Shown here one piece after another: positions 18,213 through 26,864 of a stretch of 64,000 nucleotides of DNA. The notes under the pieces were generated by a model. It made no database searches, was not told where the DNA came from, and saw nothing but the letters and a program-made list of their open reading frames with translations. Source of the stretch: Paenibacillus sp. CC-CFT747 (lineage in GTDB: Bacteria > Bacillota > Bacilli > Paenibacillales > NBRC-103111); NCBI GenBank assembly GCA_030323305.1, contig CP106741.1, positions 4,463,501 to 4,527,500 on the forward strand. Reading direction: 5' to 3'. The stretch's first letter is position 1, and each line of letters starts with the position of its first letter. Made by a program: the position numbers and the translations under genes.

Positions 18213-19877
18213 ATGAAGGCAGCCCCTAAACCATTAATGCTGTTAAACAATAGAACGGTCCTCCTTGAGACGGACCATCCTGAATACGAGACGATCCGAA
18301 GCCGGCTGGCCCTGTTTGCCGACCTGGTCAAAAGCCCGGAGAATCTTCATACCTACCGGATCACGCCTTTTTCCTTATGGAGTGCGGCGGCGGCGGGGGT
18401 ACGGGAGGACGACATACTCGGTCTTCTGGAGCAGTATGGTAAGTTTCGGGTACCCGACTCCGTCCGCAAGGAAATCAGGGCCTACTACAGCCGTTACGGA
18501 ATGCTTCATCTGGAGAGGCAGGAAAGCCGGCTGCTGCTCGTTTCCAACAGCGCCGATTTCCTCGACCGGCTGGAAGCCAACCCCTCCCTGGGCGGAATGC
18601 TCATCGGCCGCTGCTCCGCGGAAACCATCGAAATCAAGGAATCCGCGAGAGGGCTGCTTAAGAAGGAATTGACGCGGCTCGGCTATCCGGTCATCGATTA
18701 CGCGGGCTTCCACGAAGGAGAAGCCTTGGATATTCGTCTTCAGACGGCCAACGCGAAAGGGGTTCCTTTCTCTCTTAGATCCTACCAAGCGGAAGCGGTC
18801 GAGGTGTTCTGCCGGACGGGAAGCCGTCATGGGGGAAGCGGAGTCGTGGTTCTTCCATGCGGAGCCGGCAAAACGGTCGTCGGGATCGGGGTGATGGCCC
18901 GGCTGAACTGCGCCACCTTAATTCTGACCACCAATGTGGCGTCGGTGCGCCAGTGGAGGAAGGAGATTCTGGAGAAGACGGGGGCCGGGGAGAACCAGAT
19001 TGGGGAATATACGGGAGTCCGGAAGGAAGTCCGCCCCATTACCATTGCCACGTACCAGATTCTCACCCACCGCAAGTCGAAGGAAGGGGAGTTTCCCCAT
19101 ATGCATCTGTTTAACGAGCGGGATTGGGGGTTGATCATCTACGACGAGGTGCACCTGCTGCCCGCTCCGATCTTCCGCGTCACGGCCGACATCCAAGCAA
19201 CCCGGCGGCTCGGTCTGACGGCCACACTGGTCAGGGAGGACGGCTGCGAAGAGGATGTCTACGCCCTGGTCGGTCCCAAGCAGTACGAGCTCCCCTGGAG
19301 GGAGCTGGAGGCAAAGGGCTGGATAGCCGAAGTCACCACGACGGAAGTCAGACTTCCGCTCAGCGAGAAGGCGAGAGCGGGGTATGAGAAGGCCGGTCCC
19401 CGGAGCCGCTACCGGCTCGCAGCCGAGAATCCCGACAAGCTCCAAGTGGTCCGGCAGCTGCTGAACCGGCATAAGGGCCTGCCTACCCTTATCATCGGCC
19501 AATACCTGGACCAGCTCCGTCTGATCGCGGAGGCGACCGGGGCTCCCCTCATTACCGGAGCAACGGACCACGAGGAACGGGAGCGGCTGTACCGGCGTTT
19601 TCGCAGCGGGGAAGTATCCCTTCTGGTGGTCTCCAAGGTAGCCAATTTTGCCGTGGATCTCCCGGAAGCCGCGGTAGCCATCCAAGTGTCCGGCAGCTAC
19701 GGATCCCGTCAGGAGGAGGCTCAGCGGCTCGGCCGTGTTCTCCGTCCGAAGGCGGGAGTCAATCGGGCTTATTTCTATACGCTGGTCAGCCGGGAGACGA
19801 ACGAGCAGGAATTTGCCCTTAAGCGCCAGATGTTTCTGGTGGAGCAGGGCTATCATTACCGGATTGTGGAATCGTAA
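18213..19877 (+). CDS. XPB/Rad25-type DNA helicase
   Basis: Superfamily 2 DNA helicase of the bacterial XPB family (554 residues). An N-terminal damage-recognition-like region precedes the motor. Walker A is PCGAGKT, motif II is YDEVHLLPAPIF (DEVH box), motif III is LTATLVREDG including the XPB RED signature, and motif VI is QRLGRVLRP. XPB proteins unwind or remodel damaged DNA; the bacterial role is poorly defined. ATG 18213 has a CGGAGG site; the open frame upstream lacks one. The next gene encodes the partner protein, 18 bases downstream. Confidence 0.93.
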   Translation: MKAAPKPLMLLNNRTVLLETDHPEYETIRSRLALFADLVKSPENLHTYRITPFSLWSAAAAGVREDDILGLLEQYGKFRVPDSVRKEIRAYYSRYGMLHLERQESRLLLVSNSADFLDRLEANPSLGGMLIGRCSAETIEIKESARGLLKKELTRLGYPVIDYAGFHEGEALDIRLQTANAKGVPFSLRSYQAEAVEVFCRTGSRHGGSGVVVLPCGAGKTVVGIGVMARLNCATLILTTNVASVRQWRKEILEKTGAGENQIGEYTGVRKEVRPITIATYQILTHRKSKEGEFPHMHLFNERDWGLIIYDEVHLLPAPIFRVTADIQATRRLGLTATLVREDGCEEDVYALVGPKQYELPWRELEAKGWIAEVTTTEVRLPLSEKARAGYEKAGPRSRYRLAAENPDKLQVVRQLLNRHKGLPTLIIGQYLDQLRLIAEATGAPLITGATDHEERERLYRRFRSGEVSLLVVSKVANFAVDLPEAAVAIQVSGSYGSRQEEAQRLGRVLRPKAGVNRAYFYTLVSRETNEQEFALKRQMFLVEQGYHYRIVES

Positions 19878-19895
19878 AACGGAGGCGGGTTGAAT

Positions 19896-21589
19896 ATGAA
19901 CAATAGCGAGAGCGATCAACAGGGGAACGGCCATCCGGCCGTTCTTTATTCAGGGCTTCCCGCTCTGGCGAAGGACGTCGTGAGGATCATTGTGAGCTAT
20001 TCGGCCTGCTGCCCGTTCGGAATGAGTCAGCTGGAGGACTGGGCGGAGCGGGAAGGGCTGTCGGGGGCGGAGGCCGCGGCCGGACTTGCGGTTCTTCGAA
20101 GAAGAGGCGCCGTCTGCTTCTTCCATGAACCCGGAACCGCTCCCTATCACATGCTTCCTAAGGAATGCCTTGCCGAATGGCATCAAGTGCTTTTTCCGCG
20201 CCTTGACGAGGAACCCATTTTCCCGCTGGACAAGGAAGAGCCCATCCTCTACCGGCCGCTGGCGGCGGTTCATGCCATGCTGCAGTTTCTATCCTATGTC
20301 TCGTGGGAGGACATCCGGCTTACGCTGGCGGGGCGCTTCCCCTCCGGGCCGGGAAGAGCCTGGAGAAACGGATCGATGGCTTCAGCCCTTACGGAAAAGA
20401 AGGACGAACAGATGCCGGGCCCGGAACCGGAGAACGGCTGATGGAGTGGGCCCAGGAGCTCGGGCTTCTAAAGGTGGTAGGGGGCAGCTTCGTCTCGTCC
20501 CCCCGCCTTGAAAGAATGGCTCGGTAAGAGGCCCTGTGTCAGGGATGAAGAGCTTCGCGGCATCTGGCTGGGGAAACAGCCGATCCGCAGCCCGCTGGAA
20601 GCCCATCTGGCTGCCGCTGCCGAGAACGGTTCCGCCGGCTGTTCTTTCTCCGTCGATGATCTGGTCAAGAAGCTTAAAGCTTGGGGATTCCGATTGACCA
20701 GGAGGACCAAACCCTATCCAGCTTCGAAAGCCAATGGCTTAAGCCGATGGCGGGCATGGGCTGGATGGAGCAGGCGGAGCGTCCGGATGGCACTATCTGC
20801 TTTCGCCGTTTGGCAGCAGAAGCGGCTGAAATAAATAGGCTGGAAGAACTAGAAGAGGAAGAGAAAGAAGCGGTCCGTTGGTATGTGCAGCCCGATTTGG
20901 AGGTTATTGTGCCTCCGGGTATCTCTCATGAGCTTCTATGGGAGCTCGAGCTGATGGCCCACCGGGTCGGGAGCGATGATTGTCTGCTCTACCGGCTCAC
21001 CCGAGAGACCTGGCTTCGCACTCTAGCCGGCGGACGTTCGGCGGAGAGGCTCATTCGTTTCCTGGACGGGCATGCCGTCTATGGACTCCCGGGTAATGTG
21101 GAGCTCATTCTGCGGGAGTGGGGAGGAGAGCAAGGCATTTCCAGCGGCACAGGCGGCGCCAGCCCACTTTATCAGGAGCTGGGCCGTGAAGGAGCGAGCA
21201 ATCCCTGCTCTCTGCCGGAGCCAGCGGCTTCCCGGGGAGAAAAAAGACGCCACACCCGGCCGTCCATCCGGAAGGCATCGGTCCAAGCTGTAGCGCCCTG
21301 GGCTCCGGAGTGGGAGGAGGAGAGGCATACCGTTCCCGCCATGTGGCTGAAAGAGTGCCGGCCCTATCATTTTAGTACGATGAAGGAGATGATCCGGCAG
21401 GCGGCCGAATGGAAGACGTTTCTTTACTTGAAAGACGGCGGAACCGCGCGAAAGGTGCTTCCCAAAAAGCTTCACGAAGAAAAAGGAAGATGGAGACTGG
21501 AAGCGCTGGAAGGCAATAGGATGGTCGTGATCCCGCAGAAAGAGACGCTCCAATTACAGATTCTGTTACCGGAAACAGGCGATTCGTGA
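19896..21589 (+). CDS. Helicase-associated protein paired with XPB (frameshifted in this sequence)
   Basis: Partner of the XPB helicase, of the helicase-associated C-terminal domain family (Helicase_C_3-like). The diagnostic block is WYVQPDLEVIVPPGISHELL, followed about 60 residues later by YGLPGNVELILREWG. The N-terminal half looks like winged-helix repeats. Actinobacterial XPB genes have a similar neighbour, so I infer a conserved complex. Three one-base breaks split it: near 20346-20353, in C-run 20499-20504, and in G-run 20683-20686 (restoring AWGIPIDQED). ATG 19896 follows a GGAGG site. Total about 565 codons. Confidence 0.75.
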
Positions 21590-21627
21590 TATGATAGAAG
21601 CAGTTTATAGGAAGGGAGAGTTGCTTC

Positions 21628-22083
21628 TTGAGCATCAAAGAAGCCGCCGCGCTCGACATGTCTTCCGTGCTGCTGCAGGCTTACGAGCTGGGAGATTTAA
21701 TCAATTCCTCCGCCGAGATGGCGGATTACTTATATTGGAAAGAACGGGTACAGAAGGATGAGGAGGCCCAGAAATTGATTGCCGGGTTCGCCCGCCTCAA
21801 AGAAAAGTTCGAGGAATGCGAACGGTTCGGTCACTTTCATCCGGATTATCATAAGGCTCTGGAGGAAGTTCAGCGCTGGCAGGAGAAGATGGAGGAGTGT
21901 GAGGCGCTGAGAAGGTATCAGCAGGCCGAGGGCGCCGTGGACAATCTTCTCTTCACCATCTCCAAAACCATCGCCCATGCCGTGTCCGATACCATCAAGG
22001 TACCGAGCAACAACCCGGGCGTGGAAAGCGGAGGCTGCAGCTCGGGAGGCTGCAGCGGTAACTGCAGCGGAAGCTGCGGATAA
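21628..22083 (+). CDS. ylbF: YlbF family regulator with cysteine-rich tail
   Basis: Helical protein of the YlbF/YmcA family. In B. subtilis YlbF, YmcA and YaaT form the Y-complex, which works with RNase Y and affects competence, biofilm and sporulation. The core is QAYELGDLINSSAEMADYLYW and KIRFARLK-like helices ending in DNLLFTISKTIAHAVSDTI. The tail has four cysteines (137, 142, 146, 150) spaced C-x4-C-x3-C-x3-C, consistent with the iron-sulfur ligands reported for this complex. TTG 21628 has a GGGAG site. Confidence 0.9.
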   Translation: MSIKEAAALDMSSVLLQAYELGDLINSSAEMADYLYWKERVQKDEEAQKLIAGFARLKEKFEECERFGHFHPDYHKALEEVQRWQEKMEECEALRRYQQAEGAVDNLLFTISKTIAHAVSDTIKVPSNNPGVESGGCSSGGCSGNCSGSCG

Positions 22084-22088
22084 AGGAC

Positions 22089-23111
22089 TTAAGTCACGGG
22101 TGGAGGGGAGGAAAGGCGAAAATCGGGAATGATTTCCCCGACCTTCGTCCCGCTCCAGTTGTGAAGGATGGGCCGGTGGAAGGAGCGGAGCTCTTTGCTT
22201 TCCTCTCCATCCAGCAGGCCGAGCTGGAGCAGCACCTCCATCACCGCCGGGTAAAGGGCGCGCAGGTTGCCGTCCTCGACCTTAACGGCGATGCCCAGTC
22301 CTTCCGCGGGAACCGTAAGGGAAAAGACGGCTTCGGCGCCCATTTTGCCGATGATGCGGCCCCCGGTCACTTCGGCTAGACGAGTGTCGAACCGTCCGGT
22401 TCCGGCGATCCCGAAGGGGAAAGCGCGTATGGCCCCGACAATTTGGCGGCAGGCCTCCGCCCTGGCGGCGCCGAGCGAATCCGGCCGGCCGAGCCGGGCA
22501 TAAGCGGCTGCGAGATTGGACAGAGGCATGCCGAAGACGGGCACCCCGCAGCCGTCGGTTCCGAGGCGGATGTCCGACTCGGGCAGGCCGGCCATAACGC
22601 TAACCGCTTTCAGCATAAGTTGCTGGACAGGATGCTGCGGGTCCATGTAATGCCCGGAGGAGACGTCCAGCAGCTGCGAAAGCGCCAGCATGCCGGTGTG
22701 CTTGCCGGAACAGTTGTTGTGCAGGGCGGTCGGGGCCTTTCCCTCCTCGCGAAGGGCGTCCGCGGCCTGCTTGTAAAACGGCTCATGCGCCCCGCACTGA
22801 AGCAGGTCCCGGCTCATTCCCATTTTCTGCAGCAGGTTTTCCACGATGCGGACGTGAGCCGGCTCTCCGTTATGGGAAGCACACAGGAGAGTAATTTCCT
22901 CCGGCGAGAAGGCTGTTCCCTCCGCGACGGCTTTTTCCAGCACGGGAATGGCCTGAAGGGGCTTCGCGGACGATCGGGCAAAAGTGAAATGGGAAGGGTC
23001 CCCGACTTGATGCAGCACGGTTCCTTCCGGGTTCACCACGGCTGCCGCTCCCCGGTGAAGGCTTTCGGTATAGCCGCCCCGGGTGATTCTAACAATAGGC
23101 TCGGTTGGCAT
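22089..23111 (-). CDS. Asparaginase of the L-asparaginase II (Rhizobium etli) type
   Basis: Predicted to hydrolyse asparagine to aspartate and ammonia. It belongs to the PF06089 group, distinct from AnsA. Conserved features are FARSSAKPLQAIP (Ser and Lys nucleophile region), CASHNGE, NNCSGKHTGML and GTDGCGVPVF. Start ATG 23111 has an AGGAGGTGG site; the longer frame upstream is not needed. It runs opposite to ylbF and ylbG and lies between them, an insertion relative to B. subtilis, where ylbF and ylbG are adjacent. Confidence 0.88.
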   Translation of the reverse strand: MPTEPIVRITRGGYTESLHRGAAAVVNPEGTVLHQVGDPSHFTFARSSAKPLQAIPVLEKAVAEGTAFSPEEITLLCASHNGEPAHVRIVENLLQKMGMSRDLLQCGAHEPFYKQAADALREEGKAPTALHNNCSGKHTGMLALSQLLDVSSGHYMDPQHPVQQLMLKAVSVMAGLPESDIRLGTDGCGVPVFGMPLSNLAAAYARLGRPDSLGAARAEACRQIVGAIRAFPFGIAGTGRFDTRLAEVTGGRIIGKMGAEAVFSLTVPAEGLGIAVKVEDGNLRALYPAVMEVLLQLGLLDGEESKELRSFHRPILHNWSGTKVGEIIPDFRLSSPPPVT

Positions 23112-23144
23112 GACGGCCACCTCCTGAATTATTTTATTGTGGAA

Positions 23145-23423
23145 ATGAGGGATTGTTCTTTGTTTACCGAACGAAGCGGACTCATCGTGTGGGTCACGGA
23201 TACAAAACCCGCCCGCAACCTGGAGCGTTACGGGACCGTTCATTATATCTCCAAGAAGATGCAGTACGTCGCCATGTACGTGCATGCCGATAAGCTGGAG
23301 GATACGATGCGCAACCTTCAGAGACTTCCTTACGTCAAGAAGGTAGAGCGCTCATACCGAAATGAGATCAAGACGGAGTATACCAGTAACATGGCGGACA
23401 AGACAAGATTTTACTCGCTATAA
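23145..23423 (+). CDS. ylbG: YlbG family protein
   Basis: Small protein of the YlbG (DUF2129) family. GLIVWVTDTKPARNLERYG and VHYISKKMQYVAMYV align with B. subtilis YlbG, as does the C-terminal LPYVKKVERSYRNEIKTEY. Its function is unknown. The start is uncertain: ATG 23145 has a poor ribosome site, and in-frame TTG 23160 preceded by GAGGG is an alternative. The upstream region is only about 33 bases and is shared with the divergent asparaginase gene. Confidence 0.88.
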   Translation: MRDCSLFTERSGLIVWVTDTKPARNLERYGTVHYISKKMQYVAMYVHADKLEDTMRNLQRLPYVKKVERSYRNEIKTEYTSNMADKTRFYSL

Positions 23424-23512
23424 AGGCTATTGGAAATATTTTAATTTTGAAGTAGAATATAGGTATCGCGAAGCATAGTCTTAAGTCCTGGTTTGTGAGG
23501 AGGGGTCGTGGC

Positions 23513-23950
23513 ATGAGAGACAAGATTATGGACAGATGGAGCACCTACGAACCGTTTTATGTGAATCTTGCCGACAAGAAGATTGCGGACATCGTCATCA
23601 CAAACCATGCTCGAATGCGGTGGAGCGACCGGATCGAGGGGACCAAGACAGGCTTCGAGGACATTTGCGCGTTTCTGTGGGAGAAGCTGAAGGACGGCAA
23701 GGTCGATCCTTATTACCGTAACGAACAGGACGTCTATCTGATCGATGAGGATCTCGTCATGGTGGCGGAATTCGCCGTCATCGAGAACGAGACCGATATA
23801 GCGGGCAATCCGCTTCACAAGATGATCGTCGTCACCTTCCTCGGCCGCATGTCCGAAACGATAGAGCTCCGGGACCTTAAGTCCTATTATTCCTGGCTGC
23901 GGCATTCGCGCCGGATGACCCTGATTAAGAACAGCCGCAAGCGCCGCTGA
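23513..23950 (+). CDS. Conserved-looking protein of unknown function
   Basis: I do not recognise this 145-residue protein with confidence. It has a clear AGGAGGGG site before ATG 23513, its own upstream AT-rich region and a terminator, so it is a real gene. ITNHARMRWSDRI followed by VYLIDEDLVMVAEFAVIE and HKMIVVTFLGRM recalls DUF4258/BrnT-like folds (His-Ala...Arg, then beta strands ending in a vVTvl strand). There is no antitoxin-like neighbour. It is basic at the C-terminus (KNSRKRR), compatible with nucleic acid binding. Confidence 0.7.
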   Translation: MRDKIMDRWSTYEPFYVNLADKKIADIVITNHARMRWSDRIEGTKTGFEDICAFLWEKLKDGKVDPYYRNEQDVYLIDEDLVMVAEFAVIENETDIAGNPLHKMIVVTFLGRMSETIELRDLKSYYSWLRHSRRMTLIKNSRKRR

Positions 23951-23963
23951 CCCATAAACGAAC

Positions 23964-23998
23964 AAAGCATGCATTTTCCTTGAAATGTATGCTTTTTT
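23964..23998 (+). terminator. Terminator after the 23513 gene
   Basis: Stem AAGCATGCATTT (23965-23976) / AAATGTATGCTT (23983-23994) with one wobble pair, then six T. Confidence 0.85.
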
Positions 23999-24126
23999 AT
24001 TTGCCCTAGGTTAAGGAAGACGCGTAAAACCCTTGAGGAGGAATTCATAAGGCCCGGGGGAACCGGGGTTCAAGGAACCAGGCCGGTTTGTGATATAATG
24101 GGGAGCGAAAGGAAGGCGTTCACGCG

Positions 24127-25038
24127 ATGGCGTTAAATTTTCATCAGCTGCATATTTTTTTCACCGTGGCGGAGAAGGGAAGCTTCTCAAGCGCGGCGCA
24201 AGCCTTACATATGACGCAGCCGGCCGTAACCATGCAGATCCAATCCCTGGAGGATCACTTCGGGACCAAGATGTTTCTCCGTTCGACCAAAAAAATCGAA
24301 TTGACGGAAGCGGGCCGGACGCTTCTTCCTTACGCCAAGCGGAGCATGGACCTCATGATCGAGACGGAACGGGAAATGTCCCGCTATACGCATATGCTGG
24401 AGGGGCGTCTGCAACTGGGGGCCAGCCTGACGGTGGGAGAATACATCCTGCCTCGTCTGCTCGGGCCTTTCAATAAGGAATTCCCGCATATCTCCGTTTC
24501 CATGAAGGTAATCAACACGACGCAGATCGTAGAGGAGATTCTGTCCCATCAGCTGAATTTCGGTCTTGTGGAGGCCCCGGTCAGCCATCCGGATTTCCAC
24601 GTGGAAGCGGTGCTTAACGATGAGCTGAAATTGATTCTTCCGGCCGGCCATGAGCTTCTCAAGAAAGAAGCCATCACCATTGACGACGCCCTTCAATATC
24701 CCTTCATCCTGAGGGAGCAGGGATCCGGGACCCGTTCGGTCATGCAGGAGGAGTTCCAGCGTCAAGGCTACGATGCCTCCACGATGAAGATTGTGATGGA
24801 GCTGGGGAGCACCGGGGCGATCAAATCCGCGGTGGAGGCCCATTTGGGGCTGTCCATCCTCTCCCAATCTTCGATCAAGCACGAAGCGGCCCTGGGCCTT
24901 CTTCATGCCCGAAGCATCGAAGGAATCCGGTTTACCCGAAGCTTCTATTCGATTTACTTAAAATCCACCATTCTGCCCATTTCGGCGGTTACCTTCCTGA
25001 CCTTCATGAGGGAGCGCGAACTCGCCCAATGGCTGTAA
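24127..25038 (+). CDS. LysR family transcriptional regulator
   Basis: A 303-residue LysR-type regulator. The winged helix-turn-helix is FFTVAEKGSFSSAAQALHMT followed by QPAVTMQIQSLEDHFG. The C-terminal periplasmic-binding-protein-like effector domain shows LQLGASLTVGEYILPRLLGP and IKSAVEAHLGLSILS. It is closest in feel to the CysL/YwfK group, but the effector cannot be read from sequence. A TATAAT -10 at 24094-24099 lies about 28 bases before ATG 24127, which has a GGAAGG site. LysR regulators usually control an adjacent gene; the codirectional PHP-galU pair follows after 25 bases. Confidence 0.93.
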   Translation: MALNFHQLHIFFTVAEKGSFSSAAQALHMTQPAVTMQIQSLEDHFGTKMFLRSTKKIELTEAGRTLLPYAKRSMDLMIETEREMSRYTHMLEGRLQLGASLTVGEYILPRLLGPFNKEFPHISVSMKVINTTQIVEEILSHQLNFGLVEAPVSHPDFHVEAVLNDELKLILPAGHELLKKEAITIDDALQYPFILREQGSGTRSVMQEEFQRQGYDASTMKIVMELGSTGAIKSAVEAHLGLSILSQSSIKHEAALGLLHARSIEGIRFTRSFYSIYLKSTILPISAVTFLTFMRERELAQWL

Positions 25039-25063
25039 CCTTAATTGGATAAGGAGCGTCCGG

Positions 25064-25924
25064 ATGACGAACCCAAGAGCTGATTTACATACCCATACGA
25101 AGGCTTCCGACGGCCTTCATTCTCCTGCGGAGAACGTAAGAATGGCCAAAGAGAACGGACTGGCCGGTGTGGCGATCACCGATCACGATACGGTAGCCGG
25201 TATTCCCGAGGCCAGGGAAGAAGGAAACCGCCTGGGCATTACGGTGATCCCCGGCGTCGAGATCAGCACCGCTGCGGGCGGGCAGGATATCCACGTCCTG
25301 GGCTACTTTATGAATACGGAAGATCCCGTCTTTCTCGAAAGGCTGAAGAGCCTGCGGGACGTCCGGGAGAACCGCAACCGGCTCTTAATCGAGCGGCTTC
25401 GCGAGCTGGGCGTGGACATTACCATGGAAGCGGTAATCGCGAACATGTCCAAGGAGCTTAAGCCGGATGAAACCGTGGGACGGCCGCATTTTGCCGAATT
25501 TCTCACGGCCCGCGGGTATGCTTCCGACATGAAGGATGCGTTTGACCGGTACCTGGGCAAGGACGGGGCCGCCTACATAAGTCCCATGCGCATTCCTCCA
25601 TCCGAGGCGGTACGCTGGATCCATGAAGCGGGCGGCTGTGCCGTCCTGGCCCATCCGGGCTTGTACGGTCAGGATGACCTCATTCCCGAGCTCGCCCAGG
25701 CGGGATTGGACGGACTGGAAGTGTTCCACTCCGACCACTCGGCCGAAGACGAAGAAAGATATGCCGGGTTGGCGAATCGTCATCATTTGTTCGTTACCGG
25801 CGGGTCCGATTTTCACGGCTCCCGGGGCGGCAGCGTATTTCATGGACCAATCGGTTCCCGCAGCATACCTATAAAGGGTATCGAAACTATGAAAAAGAGG
25901 AGCCACTTCTATGAAAATTCGTAA
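25064..25924 (+). CDS. PHP-domain phosphoesterase (TrpH/RNase AM type)
   Basis: Metal-dependent phosphoesterase of the PHP superfamily, 286 residues. Metal-binding motifs are DLHTHTKASDGLHSP, ITDHDT, GVEIST, then AHPG and GGSDFHG near the end. Characterised relatives are nucleoside 3',5'-bisphosphate phosphatases and 5'-3' exoribonucleases; substrate here is inferred from that group. The stop overlaps the start of galU by 14 bases, suggesting translational coupling. Confidence 0.9.
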   Translation: MTNPRADLHTHTKASDGLHSPAENVRMAKENGLAGVAITDHDTVAGIPEAREEGNRLGITVIPGVEISTAAGGQDIHVLGYFMNTEDPVFLERLKSLRDVRENRNRLLIERLRELGVDITMEAVIANMSKELKPDETVGRPHFAEFLTARGYASDMKDAFDRYLGKDGAAYISPMRIPPSEAVRWIHEAGGCAVLAHPGLYGQDDLIPELAQAGLDGLEVFHSDHSAEDEERYAGLANRHHLFVTGGSDFHGSRGGSVFHGPIGSRSIPIKGIETMKKRSHFYENS

Positions 25925-26771
25925 AGCCATCATTCCGGCAGCCGGCCTCGGCACCCGTTTCCTGCCTGCCACCAAGGCACAGCCGAAAGAAATGCTTCCG
26001 ATTGTGGACAAACCGGCGATCCAATATATTGTCGAGGAAGCGATAGAGTCCGGGGTCGAGGACATCATTATTGTTACCGGCCGCAACAAGCGGGCGATTG
26101 AGGATCATTTTGACAAAAATGTTGAGCTTGAGACCATGCTCGAAGAAAAGGGCAGCCGGGAGCTGCTTCAGATCGTTCAGACGGTGTCCAATCTGGTGGA
26201 CGTCCATTACATCCGGCAGAAGCAGCCGCTCGGGCTCGGGCATGCCGTTTACTGCGCCCGCAAGTTCATCGGGGAGGAGCCGTTCGCCCTGCTGCTCGGG
26301 GACGATATCATCGACTCCAAGCCTCCGTGTCTGAAGCAGATGATCGATCTTTATGAGCAGGCGTCGACCTCGGTCATCGCCGTTCAGGAGGTTCCCTGGG
26401 AAGATGTGAATAAATACGGCATCATCTCGTTGTCGCAGGACAACCGGATCGGGGATTTGATCGAGAAGCCGGAGCGCGAATCGGCTCCGTCCAACCTTGC
26501 GGTGATCGGACGCTATGTGATCGAGCCTGAGATTTTCTCCATTCTGGAAAAGCAGGAGCCCGGCCGCGGCGGGGAAATCCAGCTGACGGACGCCCTCCGC
26601 GTGATGAACCGGAACAAGCCGATGGCCGCTTATTTGCAGCAGGGTCGGAGGTTTGACGTGGGGGATAAGCAGGGCTACATCGAGGCGACGATTGAGTTTG
26701 CCCTGGCCCGTCCCGAGCTCCAAGGGCATTTGAAGGAGTATTTGCGCCAATTGGTTCAGTCCTGGGATTAA
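25911..26771 (+). CDS. galU: UTP-glucose-1-phosphate uridylyltransferase
   Basis: Makes UDP-glucose from UTP and glucose-1-phosphate for teichoic acid, glycolipid and exopolysaccharide synthesis. The nucleotidyltransferase signature is IPAAGLGTRFLPATKAQPKE, with LLGDDIID and LIEKPE further on; 286 residues as in Bacillus GtaB. An AGAGGAG site lies inside the end of the PHP gene. The product could feed the UgtP-like glycosyltransferase at 57.3 kb. Confidence 0.95.
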   Translation: MKIRKAIIPAAGLGTRFLPATKAQPKEMLPIVDKPAIQYIVEEAIESGVEDIIIVTGRNKRAIEDHFDKNVELETMLEEKGSRELLQIVQTVSNLVDVHYIRQKQPLGLGHAVYCARKFIGEEPFALLLGDDIIDSKPPCLKQMIDLYEQASTSVIAVQEVPWEDVNKYGIISLSQDNRIGDLIEKPERESAPSNLAVIGRYVIEPEIFSILEKQEPGRGGEIQLTDALRVMNRNKPMAAYLQQGRRFDVGDKQGYIEATIEFALARPELQGHLKEYLRQLVQSWD

Positions 26772-26779
26772 CGATTCAG

Positions 26780-26812
26780 TTGTATAATCTTTGTAAATGG
26801 TTTATAGTTCTG
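26780..26812 (+). repeat. Three 11-bp direct repeats upstream of the CarH-like gene
   Basis: TTGTATAATCT (26780), TTGTAAATGGT (26791) and TTATAGTTCTG (26802) are consecutive 11-base units sharing a TTxTA head. Thermus CarH, as I recall, binds tandem 11-bp direct repeats, one per protomer head. They lie 50-85 bases before the start codon. I read them as a possible autoregulatory operator. Confidence 0.45.
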
Positions 26813-26864
26813 GTAGGGCCATTCTGCGATGGTTCCATAGTCACGTTTATGGGGGTGTCCTACC

